Origin: Gaertneriomyces semiglobifer
Taxonomy: Eukaryota; Chytridiomycota; Chytridiomycetes; Spizellomycetales; Spizellomycetaceae
DNA: 64,000 nt
Assembly: GCA_025558075.1 (NCBI GenBank)
Contig: JAHLKF010000021.1
Coordinates: 186,001 to 250,000, forward strand
Direction: 5' to 3'
Below are positions 42,266 to 51,655 of this stretch, in pieces. The number at the start of each line of letters is the position of its first letter. Position 1 is the stretch's first letter. Position numbers and translations under genes: made by a program. The notes below the pieces were generated by a model. The model was not told the DNA's origin. It saw only the letters and a program-made list of their open reading frames with translations, and searched no databases.

Positions 42266-43501
42266 ATGGATGAACCGCCAAAGAACTATTTTCGAGAAGT
42301 GTCTCCAGAAGATGCTGAACGACTAAAAGAATTATATTATCGAGACAAAGCGATAATGGGAAGAGATAGGTTGTACTTTCTGTTCAAGTCTAAATATCCG
42401 GACTCGACAATAAGCCAACGTGCTGTACTTGACTGGCTGAAGAAACAGCCTCTGCATCAACAATTTACAAAACCTGTGGTGTCGAAAGGGTCGATTCGAC
42501 CGATTGTATCGAGGTCGGTTGGAAATTTGCAACTTGATACGGTGAATATGTCAGCGGTAAGTTACAATGGGTTCTCATATATTGTGAATGCGGTTGATAT
42601 ATTGACGAAACGTATCTATAGCAAAGCATTAAGGGCGAACACACAGGCCAATGTCAAAGACTTTTTAGAAGAACTTATTGACGATGGTGTTGAAATACAC
42701 TCGATCATGTCCGACAATGGATCGGAAAATCAAGGGATTGTACAACAATGGGCTCGGACTTATGGAGTGCAGTGGCGTTTCTCAAAACCTGGCTCACCGC
42801 AAACAAACAGAATTGTAGAAAAAATGAATCAAAGTGTCCGCCGCATGTTGTATGCAGCGATGCGACTCGATAGAAATTGGGTTGCTGCGTTACCGCAAAT
42901 TGTGAAAAACATAAACGGAACGGTCAGTTTCGGAGCGGGACGCAAACTTCTCACACCGGATCAGATGGAGGCAAATCCAGAAGAAGCGTACGCTGCTCAA
43001 GTAGCGCAGCGAAGGAAAGGTCGCGGGGTTAAACTCTTGCCAAGATTCAAAGTCGGGGATGAAGTGAGACTCTTGATACAAGAGAGCACGGACATTCGAC
43101 GAAGGGCAAAGCGCGGATATTTCGGCGACGAAATTTATACTATCGAAGGAATTGTCCCTAGTTCTCACCCCAACTACATGGACAGTTACAAGTTATCGGG
43201 GCAACAAGGACTCTTTGCCGCTTATCGACTCAGATGAGTGCCGGAGGGTACTGTAACTACCACACCAGCAAATCCAACGGTCGACGACGATGTCAGCGAT
43301 GAAGACACTGGCAGTGAAGGAGATTATGAGGTGGAAACCATCCTCGATAAACGCACTCGAAGACGCCGAAGAGGACAGCCAGCCATTACAGAGTATCTTG
43401 TTCTATGGCGCGGTTTTCCTCGATCTCAAGCATCATGGGAACCCTTGGAGAATTTACAAAACGCTAGAGAAGCGATTTACGAGTTTGAAAATACTCATTA
43501 A
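42266..43501 (+). CDS. DDE integrase with C-terminal chromodomain, split by TGA
   Basis: I choose the ATG at 42266. An N-terminal helical region ('EDAERLKELYYRDKAIMGRDRLYFLFKSKYP') leads to a retroviral-type core with D91 ('LQLDTVNMS'), D150 ('SDNGSEN') and E185 ('NRIVEKMNQ'). After 'LFAAYRLR' a TGA (43235-43237) interrupts the frame, which then encodes 'VPEGTVTT' and a chromodomain ('YEVETILDKR', 'EYLVLWRGFPRSQASWEP'). Element B's integrase is continuous here with Lys at the TGA position. The enzyme would insert DNA with short target duplications, matching the 5-bp duplication. The chromodomain probably steers it to methylated histone. Truncation at the TGA would leave catalysis but lose targeting. 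Confidence 0.92.
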
Positions 43502-43578
43502 GATATTAGTGAAAATGAATTATATTAAAGTATCGCCATGATAATTACATGCGATTAGGTTTAATGATCATTTTCCCT

Positions 43579-44040
43579 CTACAAAGTGTCTAGTTCAACA
43601 CGTGCTTTCTCCAGCATATGGTAAATGAGATCAATCTCAAAGCGTCCTTGATTGTCGTTCTCTTCGTCATCATCATCGGAGTAATGAATAAAACGAAACG
43701 CACCTAACGCGTGTTGTGCCGCCGAGAGATGAGAATCGATAAGACGAACCACTTTCATATATAGTTCATGCGACATGTGGTGTAGTTGCTCACGTGCATT
43801 TTTCACCATATACTTGACGAAATGTATTTGCATAGCCTGTTCTTCATACTGACGCTGCATGAAAGCCAATGCATTCAATGCAGTCAACGCCCGTTTGACC
43901 GCAGCCAGATGATTGTCGGCAAAGCCTGTGATTTTCTTAACGTATTCGTCGTTTTGCTCGATGATTTGCTCGTTCATTTGCTCGTTGACTTGCTCGTCGA
44001 TTTCCTTGTAGGTTTGCTTGTTGACTTGTTCGTTCGACAT
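43579..44040 (-). CDS. Helical protein with internal duplication
   Basis: The 153-residue protein (ATG at 44040) begins with a Gln/Asn/Glu-rich repeat ('EQVNEQMNEQIIEQNDE'). Two related halves follow: 'DNHLAAVKRALTALNALAFM...KYMVKNAREQL' and 'DSHLSAAQHALGAFRFIHYS...IYHMLEKARVEL', separated by ~55 residues. No family is recognised. It could form a four-helix bundle. Confidence 0.6.
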   Translation of the reverse strand: MSNEQVNKQTYKEIDEQVNEQMNEQIIEQNDEYVKKITGFADNHLAAVKRALTALNALAFMQRQYEEQAMQIHFVKYMVKNAREQLHHMSHELYMKVVRLIDSHLSAAQHALGAFRFIHYSDDDDEENDNQGRFEIDLIYHMLEKARVELDTL

Positions 44041-44314
44041 GGTTGGTTGGTTAAGGAAAACCCTACGGGGCCGGTTGCTGATGCTTTTATACTTTTTCGA
44101 AGAACAGGTTCCGATATTGAAAATTTTGCCTTTTTAATATCGGATTCCATCGAAAACAATATGATACAACCTTTGACTTTTTCAATATCGGATTCCATCG
44201 AAAACAATAATGAAACGATGATAATGACATCCGTAATAATTTTGAACGCCGAATATATAAAGGCCGTCTAAAGGATTGGACGTTAAGCATAAGTAGATAG
44301 GAAATAACGCCAAG

Positions 44315-45961
44315 ATGGACCCAACCGTTATCATGACCATCCTTGAGAAAGGCTCGAATGAGCAAGTATTGATGCTCAAGGAACTCCATAACGCGCAACT
44401 GAGCAAGCGGAACGATGAGATGTTTATAGGGATTGCGAATCATCTCGCAGGTACCCCCCATCTCTCTTCCTTTGTGGAACTGTACACACAATTGGCGTTG
44501 GCTGTTCCTGAGGCTACTCCTGCGACTTCCGAAGCAGTTTCCATTAGTCCTGAAGAGGCTCCTGAAGAAACCTTCGAAGATGAAGATGAAGATGTACCCG
44601 ACGAGGAGGTCATCGAGCCCCAAGCCATAGAAGTTGAGGATATGAAAGTAATTCTCCGCACTCGACACACCACAGCGGTAAAAGACGGAGGTGCGATCAA
44701 GGACCACCGTCAGGATCCGGATTGGAAAAATGCAGCATTGCAATATGCTAATCGTCTCGAAAGTCGTATGAATGCTCGTATAGAAATGAGAGAACTGCAT
44801 AACATGAAAGACATTGTGTCCACAGTTATGCAGTCGACTGACAATACGGCAAGCGCTGTTTTGACCGCTTATTCCGTTCTAATGCAGAAACTCAATAATG
44901 ATGAACGTGTAAAATACTTTGGATCGTTGGAAAAGTATTCTAATTGCTTGCAGGTGTTGAACCAGGCGCAGAAGGCAGTAAAGAACATTCTTGATCTGAA
45001 ACGCGATGAACAGAAAATCTCTGAGCGTGAGAAACCGATTCTGGAAAACTGGGATTGGCCTCGTCTTGAAAACAAGGTGAAGGAATATCTTGAACAGAGC
45101 CCTGCTCCCGATTCTATCGAGAATGTGGAACAGTTCAGATTTGTAAGGCGCTTATGTCTTCTGCGTCTTACTGTTCTTGATCATCCGCCAAGACGTCTCG
45201 AGTATTTTTTATTAAAAAGAGTGCCAGGAGGAGAAGAAGACAACTACTATGAGGGCAACACGATAACTTTGAACGATTACAAGACCTCTTCCACAATGGG
45301 ACAGTATTCGTTCGAGATTTCAGATGAAACACGCATTCTGCTTGATAAGATGTGTGACTATTGGGAAAGAACTACTAATTTTTCTGAGAACATGTACATC
45401 TTTGGATTGGAGAATCAAGTGTGTTCCGACAGTTTCTGCACAAAAGTTCTCCAAGCCACATTTTATGCCGCATGCAAGGAAAAGATATCTTGCATCATCC
45501 TGAGACAGTTGATGGTTGATCATCTAGCAAAAACAGGTGCTATCCGATATACTACGGACCCGAAAGAAAAGGCTCGACAAATGGCACACTCTCCTAAAAT
45601 GCAACAGACTGTATATTTGAAGCGAGATGTTGGTTCAATGCTTGAAGACGAGGAACCTGCGGAAGAGGACTTATCAGTTGCTGGTCCTTCAGTGCCTCCG
45701 CCTACGCCAAAGAAGCGTAAAATCCCACTTGCGACAGAGCCAACGGAGGCAAAGAACCGTGTTTGTAAGACCTATTGTTCCGAAGAACAGCAAGAGGAGT
45801 TGAAGAGATTGATTAACAACTATGAAGCGACTGAAACATTCAAACAAAAGAAGACCATTCCTTGGACACAGTTGAGAAACGAAAGTGAAATCTTGAAAGA
45901 CGTGAAACCTGGAACGCTAGAAGCATGGGGAAGAAGAATACGCAAGAATAGACAAGCGTAG
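44315..45961 (+). CDS. Tyrosine recombinase
   Basis: The 548-residue protein (ATG at 44315; TATATAAA at 44254) has an acidic Pro/Glu-rich N-terminal insertion. The catalytic set appears in order: Arg in 'HPPRRLEYFL' (~292), Lys in 'LNDYKTSS' (~323), Arg in 'CIILRQLM' (~395), His in 'MAHSPKMQQTV' (~425) and Tyr in 'TVYLKR' (~434). Beyond this lies a C-terminal DNA-binding-like tail. Element B's protein (51656-53185) keeps the same residues. Such enzymes join DNA at short homologous sites and could circularise or resolve genomes. Its co-occurrence with a DDE integrase is unusual. Confidence 0.85.
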   Translation: MDPTVIMTILEKGSNEQVLMLKELHNAQLSKRNDEMFIGIANHLAGTPHLSSFVELYTQLALAVPEATPATSEAVSISPEEAPEETFEDEDEDVPDEEVIEPQAIEVEDMKVILRTRHTTAVKDGGAIKDHRQDPDWKNAALQYANRLESRMNARIEMRELHNMKDIVSTVMQSTDNTASAVLTAYSVLMQKLNNDERVKYFGSLEKYSNCLQVLNQAQKAVKNILDLKRDEQKISEREKPILENWDWPRLENKVKEYLEQSPAPDSIENVEQFRFVRRLCLLRLTVLDHPPRRLEYFLLKRVPGGEEDNYYEGNTITLNDYKTSSTMGQYSFEISDETRILLDKMCDYWERTTNFSENMYIFGLENQVCSDSFCTKVLQATFYAACKEKISCIILRQLMVDHLAKTGAIRYTTDPKEKARQMAHSPKMQQTVYLKRDVGSMLEDEEPAEEDLSVAGPSVPPPTPKKRKIPLATEPTEAKNRVCKTYCSEEQQEELKRLINNYEATETFKQKKTIPWTQLRNESEILKDVKPGTLEAWGRRIRKNRQA

Positions 45962-45967
45962 GGGAGA

Positions 45968-46812
45968 GGGGTAGTTTATTAATAGTAGGAGGCTGAATGT
46001 GAGATGTACTGTACTTCATTAATAGTAATAAGCGTTGACTGAGAACATGTTGCGCGATTGAGAATTGTCAGTAGGCATTTCAATTTTTGTATTGTAGCCT
46101 TGTGTAGCCCAGTGTAGCCATTGGGTGGCTACACTCGATACATGTAAAGAAGGAAGGAACATTTGAATAGGGATAAGAAGGGAAAAACATGAAGAGAAGA
46201 AGTGTAGCCGTTGTAGCCCTATATTTCAGAGTATTTTATATATTTGTTTTAAAATTTAAATTTTGAAAATCATTTTTGAAAATTGAAATTGAAAGGGAAG
46301 GAAACCGGGTGCTACAAGGGCTACAAGGCTACAAGTATAGATATATACGACGGGCCAGTTGAAATAGATGGATAAACGCGCGCGTTTGGTCGATAAGGTG
46401 AATGTGTTGAATACGCGGCAAGCATAGGGAATTATCGATAATGAAAAGGTCTATATAAGAAGATGGGGTACGCGGTTGGGGTGCGTTGCTCCAGGAGCAT
46501 GAGCAGGGAAGACGCTCCAGGAGTGGGACAAGTGTCAAAGACTTCACAGCGGCGCACTCGATAAATCATGGAGCGAAGTGGAGTCAATGGGAAAGTGGCG
46601 CTCGGTAAACTATGGTAAGGGCCGTTGTGGCGGTTATCAGTAACGGCCGCTACACAGGGGCCGTTATCAATACCGGCCGCCACACTACGGTGAGCGAAAA
46701 CGGCCGCTACGGCCCGTTATCGGTAACGGCCGCTATACAGGGACCGTTACCGATAACGGGCATTGTCACAGTGCAGGGAGATACTTGACAAGTATCTCCC
46801 TGCACTGTGACA
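45968..46812 (-). repeat. Element A right terminal inverted repeat (845 bp)
   Basis: It is the complement of 22585-23429 with no net length change and few substitutions; for example CCCCACTTCCCC on the left is CGCCACTTTCCC on the right. It includes the 240-bp module (46093-46332), the CTCCAGGAG pair (~46485-46525), GTTATCGGTAACG subrepeats and the tip palindrome. Confidence 0.95.
46764..46812. repeat. Perfect 49-nt terminal palindrome, right end of element A
   Basis: The arms are identical to those of the left tip, with A at the centre, which is the expected complement of the left-end T. Both ends are therefore in the same state when read inward. Confidence 0.95.
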
Positions 46813-46948
46813 CCGTGTGAAGAGCGACATGAAGGCTGTTTTGGTTGTTGGAACTCCTGGTCACAAGAAGGTGAATGACCTTCATTTGCTTTCCTTTGCT
46901 GAGCTTCTCTTCTGCACGAAAACAGTAACAGATGCCCATCTTAAACGG
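46813..46948 (+). pseudogene. Host gene fragment between the two elements
   Basis: This 136-bp piece begins with the second CCGTG. When that is set aside, the frame from 22584 continues without a break through 'KSDMKAVLVVGTPGHKKVND' to 'VTDAHLKR', where element B starts. The remaining 3' part would lie beyond element B's unseen right end. The last five bases before element B (AACGG, 46944-46948) predict its target duplication. Confidence 0.75.
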
Positions 46949-47014
46949 TGTCACAGTCCATATATAAGTCAATTTTTTGCATGCAAAAAATTGCCTTATA
47001 TATGGACTGTGACA
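46949..47014. repeat. 66-nt near-perfect terminal palindrome, left end of element B
   Basis: The arms TGTCACAGTCCATATATAAG and complement pair perfectly. Inside, ...CAATTTTTTGCA|TGCAAAAAATTG... pairs except for one T/C position. Only the outer TGTCACAGT is shared with element A's palindrome. From 47015 to ~47340 the sequence is AT-rich with repeated GACTTAA/TTAAGTC and ATCGAT-type motifs. Confidence 0.92.
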
Positions 47015-47387
47015 ATGACTTAATTAGTAGATATTAATTAAGTTGACTATTTGACTTAAGTCTCATAAATAGACTCAATTAACGACCATTGGTTACTAGT
47101 TAAGTCAATCGTTTCTGACTGAATTAAGGGACATTAGGCAACCTTTAGATTCCATGTCAAGGGACGAAACACTTGACAAGTTTGGAATGTCTGCTCCATT
47201 GTCGAGACACCTTGCAGCGCAATGTCGTCAAACTTCACCACGCAGCGACTATCGATAGTTCTGTATCGTCGATATAGTTCATGGTATATCGATATGCGGA
47301 CCGCAAAAGGTTAAGGGACTCATCCGCTGAAGAGGATTGTAGCATGTCCTACATATTGACGTAGTGGAACATAGTTGATTAGAACCA

Positions 47388-47542
47388 AGACCTAGTGCTC
47401 CCTCTAGTCACCTTGAAAAGGTTGCAAGTCCTCAACAGTGGGGGGTCTACTATAAGAATCTGTGACTGTTGAGGACTTGCAACCTTTTTTGCCGTCTAAT
47501 CCCGTTCGATTTTCAGCAACGATACGAACATCAACTAGGTCT
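47388..47542. repeat. ~150-bp hairpin unit, copy 1
   Basis: An outer 8-bp inverted repeat (AGACCTAG...CTAGGTCT) encloses a perfect 24-bp stem (arms 47416-47439 and 47465-47488, AAAAGGTTGCAAGTCCTCAA...). The 25-nt loop is GGGGGGTCTACTATAAGAATCTGTG apart from small changes between copies. The 3' flank (CGATTTTCAGCAACGATACGAA) is also conserved. Confidence 0.9.
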
Positions 47543-47739
47543 CGGTTATCGAGTCATTAGCTTGCGAATATCAATGGAGTCTTGTTTAGATTCTGAGTAG
47601 GAATGACAATGTGATTAGCTCGCGTCTTCCCCTCCATTGCCGGCCTTCAAGTCAACTCATACTTTCCCCTCTAACAGACGTAGACACCTAAGTGTATCTC
47701 CTCCATATCATCTAGCGACCCTTTCGTCACCTTAAACAA

Positions 47740-47890
47740 CGACCTAGTAAACGCCTAGTCACCTTGAAAAAGGTTGCAAGTCCCCAACAGTGGGGGGTCT
47801 ACTATAGGAATCTGCGACTGTTGAGGACTTGCAACCTTTTTTATGATTGTGACCCGTGCGAGTTTCGGCGACGACCGAACATCTACTAGG
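47740..47890. repeat. ~150-bp hairpin unit, copy 2
   Basis: The stem arms are 47767-47791 and 47817-47841 with one mismatch; the 25-nt loop is nearly the same as in copy 1. The outer repeat is GACCTAGT...ACTAGG. It lies ~200 bp upstream of the replication gene and ahead of a TATATAAA box (47977). Confidence 0.9.
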
Positions 47891-48087
47891 GATGATACCT
47901 ACCACAATTGGTTTTGATGCATCGAACTTAGCTCTTGATACATCAAACTTACGATTCTCGATGCATAGTGAAGCTCTATATAAACAAACGGGTTGTTGTT
48001 ACATTCCAATCGACAGTGCGTCTGGCAACATCATCATTTTTTTCTTTCCTGACTATCAAAAAGAACCACCTATTTGAATAATCAGAT

Positions 48088-51058
48088 ATGAGCCAACTGC
48101 GTGATATTCGTTACCTCAAGATTGACTGGAAAGGCAATAGCAATCCTGATCCATCGGGTGCCATGGACTATATCATCAATAATCTACAACCCGGACAGTT
48201 TCCCATCCTGTCTTACACGATAAAGTATGGTCGATTGTGGGGAGCCCTTACTCTAGAAGAAATCACAAGGATCATTCAAACGAACCATGGGATCCATGAG
48301 ATACTTCATCCGGATATGAAGAGGAAGGTGTACTTTGACGTTGACAAAAGCACCTTGCCTTCAAATGAGATAAAAGAAATCATTCTCAAACGCTTCCCTA
48401 ATGCGAACATGCAGATTTCGGGGCGAGAAGGTTCGTGGCATATTACCCTATCGAACTACTATGCTCAAAATTTATCTGCTACATTGAACACTCTTCGTCC
48501 ATTTGCAGTGGAACATGGGTTTGACAGAAAGGTGTACAATAGGAATCAAAACTATAAATGCATTCGACAGAGCAAACGCGGTGAACCTGTCCAGGAATAT
48601 GTTGAAGGAAGCCACACATTATCTAAGCATCTTGTTCTACATGATTTTGATGATGATGCTATTGACATTGCCACGATGGATTTTGGTTATGACGAAGTAA
48701 CAACATGCCCTAGCAAAAAAAAGCAGAAAACTACAAATCTTGACATTCTTGCCATTCCTCAGGAGGACTTACCGGTTCCTGATCATTACGATTGTCTTCA
48801 TGCTAAGCCTCTGGAAAAACTCGCCATTTTGCCTAATCCTCAACGCGGTAAGAAAGATGCTTTGGATCACCAGTTGTCATGGCAAGTCATGCTCTGGTCT
48901 AAAGGTATCGGTTTGAGTTTTAAGGAGTTCTGGTCTTGGTGTAGAAGGAAGGACAGTTCTGCTATTCGCTATATGAAGTACATGCAAGCATGGAACTCTG
49001 ACAAATACAACATATCGCCAAAGTTCATGGACGCTTTGCTTCAGCGCTTCTATCCTGAGATCAATGTCTCATCATCTACACAACACTTCCAACATCAGTT
49101 TGACATTATGAAGGCGACACATTCGACAATCACAAATGGGGACTATTTACGGAATGCTGACATTTCGTCACCTATTAAGAAGAGGCAGCGTGACTCTGAA
49201 GCAACAGACATGCCGGGCGCGGAGCGACCAATCCCGGCAGGGATGCCTGAGATTAGTTCATATTTTCACAAAACACGGAGTAAGCCACCTTTTATCAAGT
49301 ATTCCTTCCTCACTTCGCCCATGGGACGGAACAAGACCGGAGCCGTGGTTGACTTTATCACACGATATGGTATGGATTGGTGTATCTTGTGGCTCACACC
49401 ACGCATCACCTTGTCTGAGAGCACAATGTGGCGTTTGCGGCAGGCAGGATAGTGTGTCGACAATTACAACATTACAGTAAGGAGCAGAAGGACGAGGGTA
49501 AACTTGATGAATGCAAGTTCCTCATTTGCTCCATCCAGTTGTTACACTACACCACGAAAGCCTTTGATATGGTGGTGATTGACGAACCTGAAACGGTCTT
49601 TACTACATTCATTGGGAACGCACCTACTCACAATGGCCATATGATCACCAATTGGAACGTTCTCTTAGGACATCTTGAATCCGCACAAAAGGTCATCCTG
49701 ATGGATGCGTTCACTACAAAACTATCAGTCAACTTTATCAAGGGGGTCATTCGACGAAGCACTGAACATATTGGTGAGCATTATGAAATTGTTGATACGA
49801 AGAGTGGAGCCAGCCCACGCCAGTTCATTGAAATGGAGACATTCGATGCCTGGATGACACACATTATGCAGGCCGTTGAAAGAGGAGAGAAACTCTACAT
49901 TTTCACACCTTACAAGTCTGGTTCGAAAGGTGTCACTGCCATAGTCCAGACACTTCAAAAACTCATGAAGTGGGAAGAAAACAAACACATCTTTGGCTAC
50001 TATGCCGAGAAAGAAAAGGAGAAGAAGCGTTTGTGTGATGCGGAAAAGGTATGGGGGGATCCTGAGTGTCGATGTGTTGTCACTAATGGCACAATATCAG
50101 TCGGTGTCAACTTTGATTCCAAAGACGTGTTTGACAAAATCTACGGCTTTTACGCTCCGTTCATTCCTGTTCGTGATTTCATTCAATCATTGTATCGTGT
50201 TCGACATCCCAAGTCCACCAGTATGGTCTTGTATCGCGAAAAAACCAGGACATTTGGCTTTGAACGCAAACATTTCATTCGTCATCCTGATTGTGAGATC
50301 TATCAACAATTGCAAAAGGATCTGCAAATCGAGTTGAATGCTTACGACAATACAAAGAACTGGGAAACCTTCAACATGTTCTGTCAGAAAGCCAACATTA
50401 CCATCTATCCAATCCACATTTCCATGTCTCATGTGGATAATCAAAGGTACCTCGACTGTTATGCAGACATGTGTGAATTGGCTTTCGCCTGGCAATTGAT
50501 TCAAGACATTGATGAAGAGAAGGCAAAAGAACTCAGACTCAAGACGTACAACACAACAGCCACTTTAGATGATCGACTTCAACTAGAGAAATACTTCTTC
50601 AAGTCTAAATTCATTGACAATGCACCGGAAGAGGATTTGGAAAAGGTCTGGCAACAAAAAAAGATTTCATCGACAAGATTACCGAGTTGCGTTGGCGTGC
50701 AGATGAGGCCAAACACACTTCTGGCGATCTCATTATACAGGTTCTCCGTGATAACAAGGTTCAACTAGGCGAACCACTCCCCAAGACAATGGTCAATCAC
50801 ATTCCACTTGATGAGATCCGCAAGCGATTTCACTTTGATCGACCCATCAAGAATACTCAAAGTGGAGTCATTGCACAGATGCTCAATGCCTTCTTCGGTA
50901 TGAAGGTCTACTCATGGAAGAAGCAAAAGCAGGACAAGCGTGAACGTCATTATGAGTATGAGACGGACAAGTTGTACTTAGGTCTATCTCAGATTTGCTT
51001 AGAATTCGGGAAGACAGTTGAAACTGTGCGATGGGAGGATGTCGAGTGCTTAATGTAG
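48088..51058 (+). pseudogene. AEP primase / herpes-origin-binding-like helicase, in three frames
   Basis: The ATG at 48088 starts a primase half with 'RKVYFDVDKS' (metal site) and 'GSWHITLSNYY' (S-x-H), then a helicase start 'FLTSPMGRNKTGAVVDF' (P-loop, ~411). This frame closes at 49452. The helicase continues one frame back (open across ~49428-50768) with 'MVVIDEPETV', 'TNGTISVGVNFDS' and 'RDFIQSLYRVRHPK', matching motifs II, V and VI of the Herpes_ori_bp family. A second -1 shift in a run of seven A (~50663) leads to a third piece ending at 51058. The first break is probably an indel. The second is exactly an A AAA AAG slippery heptamer in phase, so programmed frameshifting is possible there. 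The copy is probably dead. Confidence 0.8.
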
Positions 51059-51080
51059 TGTAAAGGATTGAATTGAATAA

Positions 51081-51234
51081 AGACCTAGTGTCCATGTAAA
51101 CACCTGGGAAAAGGTTGCAAGTCCTCAACAGTGGGGGGTCTACTATAGGAATCTGCGACTGTTGAGGACTTGCAACCTTTTTAGAGATATAGACCCGTTT
51201 CGATTTTGGGCAACGATCCAAACATCAAACTAGG
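51081..51234. repeat. ~150-bp hairpin unit, copy 3
   Basis: A perfect 24-bp stem (51109-51132 and 51158-51181) has the same 25-nt loop as copy 2. It starts 22 bp after the replication gene, in the same orientation as copies 1 and 2, so direct copies bracket that gene. Confidence 0.9.
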
Positions 51235-51287
51235 GCGAATTCGAGGTCTAACGCACTCGAAAATTATTTTCTGCCTCCACATACAAG

Positions 51288-51533
51288 ATGAATCAGATAA
51301 GCGAAGCAGAGATTGAAGAAGGGTTGTTCAAGCAAGAGATATTTTCTGATATTATGGGATTGTTCGACGCAGGTTTACTCACCTATAGAGGTAAAGGAGG
51401 TGTTGACACACAGGTAACAAATCCTAAGCAGGCGTATGCAATGGCTATAGCCATTTCAGACAGAAAATGGAAGCGCCACATAAAGGGAAGCAATGTAGTG
51501 ACACAAGGCTTTCAGCCAGTTGAGGTCAAGTAG
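51288..51533 (+). CDS. Small protein with KQA-helix motif, unknown
   Basis: The 81-residue product (ATG at 51288) has 'VTNPKQAYAMAIAISDRKWKRH', which resembles the 'KQAIAIALSEA' helix of small phage and large-virus proteins of unknown role. A helical N-terminus ('EEGLFKQEIFSDIMGLFDAG') precedes it. It is a single gene between the replication gene and the recombinase. Confidence 0.6.
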   Translation: MNQISEAEIEEGLFKQEIFSDIMGLFDAGLLTYRGKGGVDTQVTNPKQAYAMAIAISDRKWKRHIKGSNVVTQGFQPVEVK

Positions 51534-51655
51534 TCACTATCAATAGTGAACGCAGTTCGATGCAAAGCTGGAAGTCGATGGAAATTTAAAAATGGCATAT
51601 AAAGAGTAACCTATCTTCAGTCAACACTCAGTCAACGCTCAGTCAAAATCTAATC

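Larger units (their letters stand above)
22585..46812. mobile_element. Element A: complete Polinton-like virus-type element
   Basis: Boundaries are set by three agreeing signals: exact ends of the inverted repeats, TG...CA termini with a palindrome at each end, and CCGTG duplicated at 22580-22584 and 46813-46817 in an otherwise continuous host frame. The length is 24,228 bp. It encodes about 19 genes: capsid, penton, ATPase, fibre, Prim-Pol/SF3 helicase, chromodomain integrase, tyrosine recombinase, receiver protein and small zinc proteins. No DNA polymerase B and no recognisable capsid protease were seen. A 5-bp duplication fits a retroviral-type integrase. Three genes carry one in-frame TGA each, so the copy is probably defective but young. 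Confidence 0.95.

Noticed and set aside
26525..43237. Reassigned TGA codon in element A
   Set aside because: TGA also terminates other genes at conserved lengths (for example 38154, 38756, 40338 on the minus strand), so a changed code is unlikely.
44087..44800. 237-codon minus-strand frame
   Set aside because: It is antisense to the tyrosine recombinase and begins without supporting signals.
22585..46812. Classical Polinton/Maverick
   Set aside because: No PolB and no capsid protease were seen, the target duplication is 5 bp rather than 6, and tips are TG...CA with palindromes. A Polinton-like virus is a better description.
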